A DNA stretch of 64,000 nucleotides. Source: Blastocystis hominis (Eukaryota; Sar; Bigyra; Opalinata; Blastocystidae). The stretch lies in the NCBI RefSeq assembly GCF_000151665.1, contig NW_013171860.1, positions 241,939 through 305,938 on the forward strand. Direction: 5' to 3'. This document shows, in pieces, positions 46,911 to 57,085 of the stretch (positions within the stretch are counted from its first letter, which is position 1; the number at the start of each line of letters is the position of its first letter). The notes under the pieces are model-generated. The model worked only from the letters and a program-made list of their open reading frames with translations. It searched no databases and was not told the DNA's origin. The position numbers and the translations under genes are program-made.

Positions 46911-47859
46911 TAAAAAAATGAGATATTCCAGAAACGACGAAAATGTTGACTATTTTTGACTTGTTGTAGGCAAGTGATATGCCCTTGACAGTTCGCCATT
47001 TTCACCGTATAAACAAATATCGACTACAAGCAGCCCTTACGAATGGTTATGAAACACCCAATTAACTCAAAAATGGTCATCGAGTCTAATCAGCACTCTG
47101 GCATTGTCCTGAATGATATGCCACACACTCAGCATAAGCAAAGCAATCGTATAGTCGCACCGTTCGCCCCCAAAACAATCCTTTTCCGACAATCGAAAGT
47201 GCTCCACGAGTCTGCAGTGCCTTAGCTCACTTATTCCAGAAATTACATTTCTCTACAGGGGCTATCTATTGAAGTAAGAGGATAATGTTGTTGCACGCCT
47301 TTTCTCGAGTTTGCTTATTCCTTCATCGCTCTCAGCCTCCTTATTCCAAAATGCGTATTTTCCAAAAATACGACAATCCCATAAATGAGAGCGCGAGAGA
47401 CACCCCTTAGAGTAGAACGGGCAATGGGGGGTGAAAATGGGTCTTTAGTGGTGTCAACGAGTGTTTCTTGAGTCATTAGCGTTTGTTTGTATCGATTTCC
47501 AATACCGGGATGTTCCAGTAAAAAGAAAAGTCTCGTTCAAGGAAAACCTTGCGCGTGTCAGTTGCGCACGGTTTCGAAGTGCTCTTTGTTTTTGATATCA
47601 TTTCCTGACTACAAAGAGGGGGAAGGTTGCAACATTTTCGTTTTCAGACATCTAGTGTATTGACCAATCAGATTGCAGCAAGTGTACAGTAATGGCAATT
47701 GCCTATAATAATCAAGTACGGTTAATCACTCTACAAATCGTTTTCCTTACCAATTTGCATTAATTTTTAATTTTCTTCCTTTTTATGTTGAGCAGAGTCT
47801 GCCTACTCACCAAGGCTGTAGATGTTTTTCACCGAGGCCTGACTTTTTAGACCCCCCGC
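46911..47859. other. Divergent spacer with possible gene remnant
   Basis: Nearly 950 bases between the orphan gene (-) and glutamine synthetase (+), long for this genome. On the minus strand a frame at about 47050-47250 stays open for some 60 codons (SELRHCRLVEHFRLSEKDCFGG, then an ALLMLSVW stretch) after an intron-like tag. GGAATAAG-like boxes recur three times upstream of it on that strand. It could be a decayed LRR-type gene or an unrecognised exon. A plus-strand frame at 47043-47225 overlaps it and looks like a shadow. No RNA gene is seen. Confidence 0.35.
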
Positions 47860-50073
47860 ATGGTCCTGCGCCGTGTTGCCACCTCCACTTCACCCCTTAT
47901 TGATGAAGTGTTCGGTATGTACTCATTTAACGACGAAACGCTCCAGAAGTCGGTGCCTAAATTCGCGTATGTGGAAGCGAATCGAAGTGAGGTATAGATA
48001 CGAGAAGGTCCTGGAAGCGAGAAGGAGCCCTGAGATTGAGTTGGATAAGGATACTGCCGATGTGGTTGCCCAGGCCATGATGAAATGGGCGGAGAGCCTG
48101 GGAGTGACCCACTTCTGCCACTGGTTCCAGCCGCTGTCTGGAGTAACGGCTCAGAAGCAAGATGCTTGTTGGTGTGTGCAACACGATTAATTTTAGTTAT
48201 TTCCCGTGTGAACGGCAAGACGGTTTCCAATTTCACGGGTAAGAAGCTGATTAAAGGAGAGCCCGATGCTTCCTCATTCCCCAACGGAGGTTTACGAGAG
48301 ACGCACATGGCTCGTGGCTTTACTGTGTGGGACCCCAACAGTAATCCGATTATTGTGAAGCACGACAACGGAGGCACCTTGTACATCCCGTCGGTGTTTA
48401 TTTCCTGGACGGGAGACGTTTTGGATCAGAAGATTCCCTTCCTCCGTTCGAACGAAGTGCTCATCCGCGAAGCGGACCGCTTGTTCCGCATCATCGGCCA
48501 TCCGCAGACCAACTACAGCGTGAACTGCGGCATTGAGCAGGAGTTCTTCCTAATCCAACGCGAGTACTACGACAAGCGTCCCGACCTCAAGCTTACCGGT
48601 CGCACCTTGTTCGGTTGTCCTGCTCCGAAGGGCCAGGAACTCCACGACCAGTACTTCGCCGAAATGTCCACCAAGTCGCTGAACTTCATTCACGACGTGG
48701 AGATCCAGATGTGGAAGCTTGGCATTCCCTCCACCACGCGTCATCGCGAAGTGGCTCCCGGACAATACGAGCTGGCTCCGCTGTACAACGAGAGCATTCT
48801 GGCCACCGATCAGAACCTGCAGTGCATGGACATCCTCAAGAAGCAGGGACGAAAGCACAACCTGAAGGCTCTCTTCCACGAGAAGCCTTTCTACGGAGTG
48901 AATGGATCTGGAAAGCACAACAACTGGTCGCTCAGCAGCAAGGAAACGCCTACGTTCTTGGAGCTGGGATCGCATCCTGAGAAGAACATTCCGTTCATCG
49001 TTTCGGTGGCCGCATCGATTCGAGCGGTGGACAAATACGGAGATTTGCTGCGTGCCTGCGTTACGTCGGCTTCCAATGATCATCGATTGGGCGGTCATGA
49101 AGCGCCTCCTGCGATTATGTCGATGTATCTGGGCGAAGACGTGAGCAACGCGTTGGAATTGTACATGAAGCGAACGAACGCGACGCCGTACTGCGTCAAC
49201 GACAATCTGAAGACGGGAATCAGTTCGATTCCGAGCATCAATCGCGAGGGAAACGACCGAAACCGAACCTCTCCGTTCGCGTTCACTGTGAATAAATTCG
49301 AGTTCCGTGCGGTGGGATCGAACCAGAGCGCGGCACGAAGCAACATGGTGATCAACACGATCATGGCCGATTCGCTGCGCTACGTTGCGGATATGATTCT
49401 GTTCAACAAGCGGAAGATGTGCTTAGAAGACGCCATCCAGCGAACTGTGACGGATATCGTGAAGAAGCACAACCGGATTATCTTTAACGGCAATGGATAC
49501 TCGCAGGAGTGGGTCTCGCGGGCTGCCGAGCTGGGTCTTCCCAACAACGTCTCGTCTCCCGAGGCCATCAAAGCGTGGACCGATCCGAAGAACGTGGAGC
49601 TGTTCACCTCCATGGGAATCATGAAATCGAGCGAGATCAGCTCGCGTCAGTCGATTCTGTGGGATCAGTACAACAAGGATATCTTGGTGGAGGCTCGCTG
49701 CATGCGCGCTCTCGCCACGGAGCGCATCTTCCCCGTTGTTTTCAAGTCGCAGACGCAGTTCAACGCGTCGCTGTCGGCGCTGGCTGCGAACTGTCCGGCG
49801 GTGGATCGAAGTGCGCAGGTGTCGTACGTGAGCAGCATGGGCGAGGAGCTGAACAGCGCGATCGCGGCGCTGAATCAGCTGGAGAAGGTGATTAAGACGA
49901 TCGAGACGCCGGGATTGATCGAAGGCGAGGAGGCGCAGTCGTACTTCTGCCGAGACGACATTCTCCCGGCGATGGCGGAGCTGCGAAAGCACGTCGATCG
50001 GCTGGAAGGCATGGTGGATTTCCGGGAATGGCCATTGCCGTCGTACTCCGCGATGTTCTTCAACCAGAGTTAA
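47860..50073 (+). CDS. Type III glutamine synthetase (GlnN/GSIII)
   Basis: Makes glutamine from glutamate, ammonia and ATP; the large GSIII type common in Bacteroidetes, cyanobacteria and many algae and stramenopiles. About 710 residues, usual for GSIII. Start ATG 47860 (MVLRRVATSTSPLIDEVFGMYSF); the Arg-containing beginning could be a short organelle-type leader but this is weak. A 31-nt intron (about 47967-47997) joins FAYEKVLEA; a 29-nt intron precedes FISRVNGKTVSNF. GSIII hallmarks: HFCHWFQPLSG, NCGIEQEFFLI, HREVAPGQYELAPLY, GVNGSGKHNNWSLS and RLGGHEAPPAIMS. After 48209 the gene is a single exon. Stop TAA 50071-50073; TGTTTGTTGC at about 50154. Confidence 0.93.
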
Positions 50074-50268
50074 GATCGAGAAGATGGTTGGAGCTGTGGT
50101 TTGTCAGTTTAAGAAACAACGCTATGTTAGTAAACGGTTTAACGCAATGATTTTGTTTGTTGCAATCTGCTTTGAGTGAGGACCTAGGAGGAAGTGCATG
50201 TGAGTTCACTCCTTTTGATGAGGTCATTCTTCTATAGATTGATGACATTCAATTCTATGAAACCTATT

Positions 50269-50317
50269 TCATTCATTCAATCAATCAATCAATCATTCAT
50301 TCATTCATTCATTCATT
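50269..50317. repeat. attc / aatc simple repeats
   Basis: Runs of attc, then aatc, then attc again, in the spacer between glutamine synthetase (+) and La (-). Similar attc runs lie near 4596-4612. No gene is seen in 50074-50352. Confidence 0.85.
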
Positions 50318-50352
50318 TCCCTTCTGTTTCTCACAAACACACCAAAAGACTT

Positions 50353-51388
50353 TTAGTCCAGCTTGGCTTTCTTCGCCTCTTCTTCTCCCTCTCCCTCTCC
50401 TTCATTCTCTCGTTCTCTCTTCTCTCCCTTCTCGTTCTTCTTCGCCTTCTCCCCATCGATCATCAGCGCCTTCATCTTCGTCCACACTCCGTTCGCCTTC
50501 TTTCCCTTCAGCACCTGCAACTTCAGCGGCTTCTCCGCGATCGTCGTCGTTTTCAGCTCCTCCACCGCCTTCGCCGCTTCTTCGCACGTCGCAAAGCGCA
50601 CCATCGCCTGGTTCTCGCCCTCCGTGTGCAGCACGAAGCTGTACTCCGTCAGGTACGGCTTCAGCACTTCGCGCAGCTTCTCCGTCGTCGTTTCGGTGCC
50701 GATGTTGCGGATCTGAACGATGCTGTCGCGGCAGAAACTCAGCCGCTTGTTGCGCTCCTCGAACTCCTTCTCGCGCTCCGAGAGCAGCTGCTTCTCTGTG
50801 ATCTCCACGCCGGCGAACACGATCTTCTTCTCCATGAACGCGGCCGCTTCCTCAGCCGTCTCGAACTCCACATTCACCGATCCCTTGAACTCGCGAGTGC
50901 TCACGAAACGACGCATTTCGATGAAGCGAACTACGAAGATGAATCACAAAAACGGACAGAAATACTGTTGCCGTAGGGCTTTAAGCCTTCAAGAAGATCG
51001 TCCAGCGTCGCACTGGTAGGGAAGCCACGCATATGGACCGTGCGGAGAGAAACATCGTTTTCAGGCTTTCTGAAATCAATGTTGCTCTTCACCTTGGTAA
51101 AGTCGCTGTTGAACTACATGAAAGCTTGCAACGAAACATACGGCTAGCTTATCGGAACTCTTAATCGCATCAACAACAACCTTAGGATCGGTTGTGAGCT
51201 GCTTCAGACGATTGAACGTCATGAGGGTTTCAATGGTCATAACTACCTGTAAAATACGTCTCGTACACGATACATCCCTCAGGATCAGCAGACATCTTTT
51301 CCCTCATAAACTTGTCGCGTCTCAAATTCAGTCCACTGAAATAGAACTCCACTTGCTTCCGAATCTTGCTAGCCAAGTCTTCCGACAT
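50353..51388 (-). CDS. La protein (La motif plus two RRM-like domains)
   Basis: La binds the oligo-U 3' ends of RNA polymerase III transcripts and protects tRNA precursors. Start ATG 51388 gives MSEDLASKIRKQVEFYFSGLNLRRDKFMREKM, a La motif beginning. The La motif's second part (LMTFNRLKQLTTDPKVVVDAIKSSDKLA) leads through a 28-nt intron to FNSDFTKVK, then an RRM (RTVHMRGFPTSATLDDLLEGLKPYGN) and, after a 35-nt intron, EFKGSVNVEFETAEEAAAFM. A second RRM-like unit (SIVQIRNIGTETTTEKLREVLKPYL) is followed by a Lys/Glu-rich end (EKAKKNEKGEKRE). An upstream ATG at 51475 adds hydrophobic residues not seen in La, so I use 51388. Stop TAA 50353-50355, then a TGTTTGTG variant. Confidence 0.88.
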
Positions 51389-51501
51389 GATAAAATGGTA
51401 TGGAACCAATTGTAAAAGAGCAACAAAAATATCCCCGACTTTTGGAATTCCGAAAAACAAACACATTTTACCCATTTCAAATCTAAACTACGTAAAAACA
51501 G

Positions 51502-52961
51502 CTATTGCGAGCCGCGGCACGCCCCGTCGAGAACAAAAGAATGAAAATCCTCTGGAATATACACGTCGGGAGCCCCAAACTCTTCCTACACAGTAATTCC
51601 AAAACCTCGCTTCTCTCTACCATTGCGATGCTTTTCATATGCTGAATCGTTCGAAAGTAGTGAAGATCGTCCAAATAGTCGTAGCGATTGGAGATGTGGT
51701 TCAGTATTAATTGCTTCGCTTTCATCTCCCTCGCAAACGCTGCAGCCTCAATCGCAGTGCTGTGTCCTTTCGAATGGACTTTCTTCTCCAGCAAGCGACG
51801 CTGCTTACAACTCAGCGCGGCCGTGGCTTCCATGGCGTCCGGTTGGAGCTGCATATTCCCAATGATGTGTTCGGATCGCTCAAAATCCTGGGGTAAGGGA
51901 CCGACCGTCGCTTCATGCACCAAAACATCACAGCCACGAATCAAATCGGCCATGCGTCTAGAACTCAGAGATTTGGTTCTGCCTCTCTACTGTGGATTTC
52001 TAGTGTCGCCGAGGATCGAAATATGCCTTCCTTTTTTCACTTCCGAGATGAGTTCACGATTGGAAGGATCGAGAACGGTTTGATCGGGTAAAACGCATAT
52101 TTCTCCGCTCTGCAATTAAGTTACGCCCGAATACACGACATACCTTAAAGCGTTTCAACACATCATAAATGGTTCCGCCTGACTTTTCGATTTCGATTTT
52201 GTTTCTTTGGAGAAGAGGCACCACGACATCTGCATTTACGTTCCCTGGCTGGTCCTTTTCAAAGTAAGAGTATCCAAATGTGGTAATGGGATGAGAAACA
52301 ATTCCCGCCAAAACGCTGCCAAAGTCCTCAGACACACATTTCCATTCGAATTTGTCGTTGGGATACAGCGCTCTTACGGTGATGCGATCTCTGTTGATTC
52401 CACTAGCAGGAAGAGTACTACAAGGTTGATCTGGGAGACAGAGCTCTGTGATATCGATATTGCATTGGATATGCGATTCGCACACATCAAAACAACTGCT
52501 GATGTAGTTCCCCAAGCCAGAAGGTCCATAGAGGTGGATCGGCGATTCCCTTAGCAATTCTGGATTTTTCTCAAAATTGATGCCTAAAATGACAGAGGGA
52601 AGACCAAAAATGTGATCTCCGTGGAGATGCGTGATGAAAATCCGATTTAGCTTATTACAACCAAACCGGAAGTTTTCTAAAGACTGTAGATGCGACTTGT
52701 TCACAATGTGCCGCTTCGAACTCTTGTTGAAAATGCACAACTGACGGAACGTGCCTACGTGCTCACCATGCACCACTCCTCGGTTTACCTTCTCCACAAT
52801 CGAATAACCAACTTTCTGAACCTCGTTTCGTTGGGAGGAACATTCCCATCGCGCTCGCTATTGGATCAATGGGTCTTTCGCTACCACTCACTTCCACGAC
52901 GTAATGAAGGCTTCATTGCCCCCGTCCCAAAAAAGGTCATAATGAGGTCTCTACTCGCCAT
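51502..52961 (-). CDS. tRNase Z (ELAC-type, short form)
   Basis: Endonuclease that removes 3' trailers of tRNA precursors. Start ATG 52961 gives MASRDLIMTFFGTGAMKPSLRR; a 34-nt intron restores SAMGMFLPTKRGSESWLFDCGEG and another 34-nt intron GTFRQLCIF. The metal-binding motif FITHLHGDHIFGLPS follows, then HISILGDTRNPQ and DVLVHEATVG, and the final HIS...NHISNRYDY block. The length (about 430) is nearer the short ELAC1/bacterial form than the double-domain long form. For the end, a 35-nt intron joining SIAM to EEFGAPDVYIPEDFHSFVL is preferred to the unspliced frame because it restores a tRNase Z-like tail; stop TAG 51502-51504, with a TGTTTTTA motif variant behind it. Confidence 0.86.
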
Positions 52962-53174
52962 AGAATTGCTTCAGCCTTAAACTATCCCTCTTCCTTGAGT
53001 TTCGAAGAAAATCGAATAAAAAGTTTGAGTACTTTTTAGTACAATATTACTTTGCATCGGTTTGTCTGTTTCTCACTAAACTTTGATTTGTAAAATTGGA
53101 ACTTGAAGGAGAAAAATACAACCGCGGGAATAGTTTCGAATTAAAATCATTACGGAACATTTTTTTCGAAAATC
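52962..53174. promoter_or_regulatory. Divergent promoter region (tRNase Z / PDI)
   Basis: About 210 AT-rich bases between divergent start codons. No specific element recognised. Confidence 0.5.
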
Positions 53175-54919
53175 ATGAGATTCATCTTTGTATTGCTTTT
53201 GCTATTTTCTATTGCGCTCAGCAGAGACTACTATGCGATGTGAGGTCATGGTGAGAAGTTTAATGTCCAGGGAGGTCAACGAGCTGGAGCCTGAAGACCT
53301 TAACGAGTTTCTCAGCGATGATTCAGACAGATATTTGGTTCTTTCGTTCCGAGGAGAGCAATGTCTGACTTGCAAGTGGCAACTCTATTATCCCACCCTT
53401 TTGACCTATCACTTTGAAGGAGAAAATGATGTATGACACTCTAGCAAGATTTAATGACGCAGATCATCTTTGGTGTGATCGACACGAACAAAGCCGGCAG
53501 AGTCGCCGAGTTCTGCGATGTGGATCCCGAGTCCGCAAAGCTCGAGCTCCGCATTCTCACAAAAGGCGGTACTCGTTGTGAGCAGTACATCGAGCCCGAA
53601 CCACTCGTTTTCTCTATTTCTCTGTGTTTCACTCCCTCAGACCGATTTCGTGACGAGCGTAACCGGTCGTATCGCCAAGAAGAGCTACGTCATTCCTCAC
53701 AATCGTCCCACGTTCGAAGCCATGCGCGCCGATAAGTCCAAATCGCACTTCATCGAAGTCATGTCTCCCTTCGAGCGTCCCTGCTACGATTTCTCCATCC
53801 AAGTCGAAAAGGCCGCCGAAGCCTTCGCCGTACCTCCGTTTCCCCGTTTCCACGCTAGATGGAGCCGTCCGTGGACTTCAACCGCATCGACTGCTCGCTG
53901 ATGCACGACCTCTGCGAGGAGCTGCACGTGCAGGGCGTCCCCGCGGTGATGTTCTTCCCCGCGGAGAACGTGGCGTACAACCAGACGTACCCCGAGTACC
54001 CGACGGTGAACGGGATCGTGGACTTCCTCAACGGCGTGCTGGGCACGCACCGCTCTCCGGACGGCGGGCTGGACGAGCTCTATGGGCGGGACGCGGCGCT
54101 GGACGCGCTGGCGGAGCGGTTCGCGACGGTGAGAGAGAGAGAGAGAGAGCGGTGATGCGTAGGCGACGGAGGCGGAGCGACGAGAAATGATGAAGCAGGT
54201 GAAGCGGGAGCGGAAGCAGCACTTGAACAGCGCGCTGTACTACACGGTGATGAAGGATGTAGCGAGAGAGAGAGGGAGTGAGAAGTAGATTCTGGCCAAC
54301 GGCATCGATGTCGTGTTCGATCGAGTCAATGAGACGCTTCTCCAGGCGCGCGAGGTGGGCGTGCTGGACCCCAAACACGCGCCGCTCATCGCTCGCCTCA
54401 ACGTCTACCGCGCGTTCGAGCCCATCGAGCCCTCGCGATCCGTGCTCCCTGCTTCTCGCCTCTTCCCATAGATCATCCTGACGCCGCAGAACGTGGACCG
54501 CGTGCTGAACGGGCAGCGGAACGTGATGGTTCTCTTCTACGATCCGCGCTGCCCCGTCTGCAGAGACTTCGCGCAGGTCTACCGCGACGCCTTCGAGAAG
54601 CATCCCTTCACCGTTTATTTCGCCTCTCTTAACGCGGCTCATTTTGAAGCGCTCCGAGTAGGGTTCGGTTCGAATTCGCGAGAAGATTCGGTTCAATGTC
54701 ACCGATCATCCCGTGTTGAAGTACTTCGCCGAGGGAGAGCCGCTCGAGAACGCGCTGGAGATCCCGGAGAGAACGCCCGATGGCATCGTGGAGTGGCTCC
54801 GAGCGCAGCTGGTCGAGCAGACGCGGAGAAAGAAGGAGATGGAGATGAAGATGGCCATGGAGGGGTCGGCGGCGGAGAAGGTCGAGAAGGAGGAGCAGGA
54901 GCAGGAACAGGAGTTGTAA
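53175..54919 (+). CDS. PDI-like ER protein with thioredoxin folds and ERp29-C-like domain
   Basis: Secreted-pathway protein of the disulphide isomerase group. Start ATG 53175 gives a signal peptide (MRFIFVLLLLFSIALS), joined by a 31-nt intron to MEVNELEPEDLNEFL. A thioredoxin-like unit follows with CLTC (GEQCLTCKW) in the active-site place; a second thioredoxin-like unit (CEELHVQGVPAVMFFPAENVAYNQTYPEYP) has no CxxC seen; then a helical block like the ERp29 C-terminal domain of plant PDIL2 (DAALDALAERFATATEAERREMM... KDILANGIDVVFD); then a last thioredoxin unit with CPVC (YDPRCPVCRDF). The C-terminus is EQEQEL, a plausible KDEL-like retrieval signal. Canonical CGHC is absent, so activity as an isomerase is uncertain. 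Several exons are joined by 28-45-nt introns. Stop TAA 54917-54919; TGTTTGTT at 54947. Confidence 0.78.
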
Positions 54920-55008
54920 TTTGGAACGGGGATTGTTGGAGGGTGGGTTGTTTGTTGCACACAGCTTTTCAAATTGACATGAGCTGATCTGCCATTTTTT
55001 GAGAAGTG

Positions 55009-55802
55009 ATGAGTGTGAAAAACGTTTCGAACGTGGGAGAAGTCGAACCTGTAGTTTCCGTGCTCTCCCAGGCATTTGTGGATGATCCGAGTTTAGTTTT
55101 CGTTGGATCCATGATTCATAGTCGTAACGCGCCTGCTTAGAAAAGATAGTCAAGCTCCCTATGCTGTGCGATGCCTCTTTGAGCACATGGTACCCTCCTG
55201 TATAACCAATGACACAAACGTGCAGATCAACAATGAAGAAAACGCTACCATTATCTGGTGAGGCAAAAAGTGCAGGCTAACATGAAGGTGGAAAAACTGC
55301 GATGCTCCTCTGGGATATACGTTCATTCTCAAGTCTCTAATGAATCTGCCGACATGGGCAGACATGATCGGTTCCTACTACGAAGTATGGACCGTAGGGG
55401 CTACAAACAGTATTTCACATAGGCAATCAACTATCTCCGCAATATCTTCGGGAAAGAGCCCAAAGTGAGTCATCCTCAAAGCGTACTCATGTAGTTCCCC
55501 CATCTGTATGTATTTGCAATTGCTGTGGATCCCCTGATGAAGCACCAAGGTCTCGGCTCCAAAATGATGGCCTTGGTAACCGAATACGCAGACACGTAAA
55601 GTGAACAAAACTATTTTTGAAGGTAGATACAATTACCCGGTTTACCTTGAAAACTCAAAAGAGGAGAACTTAAGGTTTTACGAGAAGCACGGGTTCGTCG
55701 CCCTCGAGAGACTGCAACCCTTCGGAGACACTTCCTGCTTGTGGCGAATGCTCCGACCCATGAAGAATCCCAAGCGACCTGCTGGTGAGAGACTTTCCGA
55801 CT
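55009..55802 (+). CDS. GNAT-fold N-acetyltransferase
   Basis: Acetyl-CoA-dependent transferase; substrate unknown. Start ATG 55009 (MSVKNVSNVGEVEPVVSVLSQAFVDD). A 31-nt intron (gtttag...atag) restores DPIVTRLLRKDSQAPYAVRCLFEHM; later introns of 36, 30, 38, 30 and 31 nt join the rest. The core is clear: LYVFAIAVDPLMKHQGLGSKMMALVTEYAD holds the acetyl-CoA-binding Q-G-L-G-S turn, followed by YLENSKEENLRFYEKHGFVALERL. About 210 residues. The frame reaches the motif TGTTTGTT (55807-55814) without a stop; T55802 is position 1 of a TCC codon, four bases before the motif, so poly(A) there gives TAA. An encoded TGA exists only inside and beyond the motif. Confidence 0.8.
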
Positions 55803-55806
55803 CCGA

Positions 55807-55826
55807 TGTTTGTTGCTGAACAAACA
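55807..55826. terminator. Inverted 3' motifs, TGTTTGTT-4-AACAAACA
   Basis: A perfect 8-base inverted repeat with a GCTG spacer. The plus-strand copy serves the GNAT gene, the minus-strand copy the second fucosyltransferase-like gene, whose TAG is at 55836-55838. Both poly(A) sites must therefore fall within about 30 bases. Confidence 0.8.
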
Positions 55827-55835
55827 GAAAACTAA

Positions 55836-56906
55836 CTACTTGTGACTAACATAGTATGTCTTTTCAGAATGAGATAGAACCGAGGCAAGTCTTCCATATG
55901 AACTATCCTCTGTGTAGATTAAGTAGTCACAACTAGATAAAATCATCAAGTCGATCAACGCTCGTTGTCCATGATTCGATCCATCAGAACTGCGTAAATT
56001 TGATGTGTGTCCGATCTTAAAGTCATCGGAAGTGTGTATCAACTGCGGAAAGATGGATTTGAGTTCGGTTAAGACTTCCTGTGAATCAGTGGAGACAAAC
56101 AAATTATAGTTAAAAATATAATTCTCTGTAACAACCTTGTTGATCATATCAATCACACGATACATAGTAGAGGGGGAAAAGAACACATTATCTTCATTAT
56201 CGGAGGCAAGCGAACCTCCAGTTCGAATTTGAACACCAATACTCGGGTATTTGTGCAAATTTCGAACAAACTCTTTTGAATAAGAAGCAAGATTGCTCTT
56301 AGGCACAAAGAAGGTATACGTAAGTAGTTTACGAACATCAATGTCTGTTGGAAGAGACTCAAAAAGACCTAGTGATACTAGACGCTGTCGGTTTTCGGAT
56401 TTCAACAGTATTTTTTGTATATCATCTTCTGTAAATAACACTCTTTGGCATATATCTTTCCTTATGTAAAGCGAATCCACACGAGATAAAAGGGGGCATC
56501 TCATTGATTCAATGAACCCCCCGGCCTTTAATGGATGAATTTTATCATCCATAAGATCAAAATAAGACATCCAATTAACTACGATTAAAGGTTCACCAAA
56601 CACCAACTCTTGAGTCTCATTCCTGTCACCAAAGCTAATAAGGCCGCTGTACGCAGGCCTTGAAACACATTAGCAAACCCACCCCACTGATTCTGGTCAA
56701 AATAGATAATACCGGAGGCTTGGGATCCCTGCTGTAATAGACTGAGCACTTTATCTGTGCGATTCACAACGAACGACTGGGCAATACTATTACTATTCTT
56801 TCCGAAAAGCGCGTCATCCTACCTCAAACGATACACATAATCCTACAGCGTTCACTAAAGTGATCAAAAGTATATAAAGTACAAAATAAACACAAGTTGT
56901 AATCAT
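55836..56906 (-). CDS. Second fucosyltransferase-like secreted/membrane protein
   Basis: Related in fold to the gene at 14999-16569. Start ATG 56906 gives an N-terminal hydrophobic segment (MITTCVYFVLYILLITLVNA), a signal peptide or anchor. After a 37-nt intron the body reads SNSIAQSFVVNRTDKVLSLL, then DQNQWGGFANVFQGLRTAALLALVTG, a GG-x-xN-x-x-GL nucleotide-sugar motif of fucosyltransferase type. Later blocks are SIGVQIRTGGSLASDNED, LFVSTDSQEVLTELKSIFP and ALIDLMILSSCDYLIYTEDSSYGRLA, again the usual order. HIRxGG in the first gene and QIRTGG here occupy the donor-binding arginine place. Length about 330. Stop TAG 55836-55838. Acceptor and sugar are unknown. Confidence 0.72.
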
Positions 56907-56967
56907 TTTTTGGGAAGTTAAGTATTTTTAGTTGTCTCAAATAGTGTGTTTTGAAAACTGGAACAGG

Positions 56968-57040
56968 TCCCATATAGTCTAATAGGTTAGGATAGCAGGC
57001 TCTCACCCTGCCGATCCGGGTTCGATTCCCGGTGTGGGAA
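56968..57040 (+). tRNA. tRNA-Glu (anticodon CTC)
   Basis: A full cloverleaf can be drawn: acceptor TCCCATA pairs with TGTGGGA (57033-57039) with one G-T pair; anticodon stem GCAGG/CCTGC encloses loop CTCTCAC with anticodon CTC at 57002-57004; T arm CCGGG-TTCGATT-CCCGG. No intron. A T run at 57043-57047 would end polymerase III transcription. The downstream protein gene starts only 46 bases later. Confidence 0.95.
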
Positions 57041-57085
57041 CTCTTTTTAACTCGTATTTTTTCTTGATCTGATATTTCCATTTGA

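Noticed and set aside
47043-47225. 60-codon plus-strand frame in the spacer before glutamine synthetase.
   Set aside because: No similarity, no splice context; overlaps a more protein-like minus-strand frame.
51389-51475. Upstream start for La at 51475.
   Set aside because: Would add a hydrophobic leader (LFFGIPKVGDIFVALLQL) not found in La proteins; ATG 51388 gives the normal beginning.
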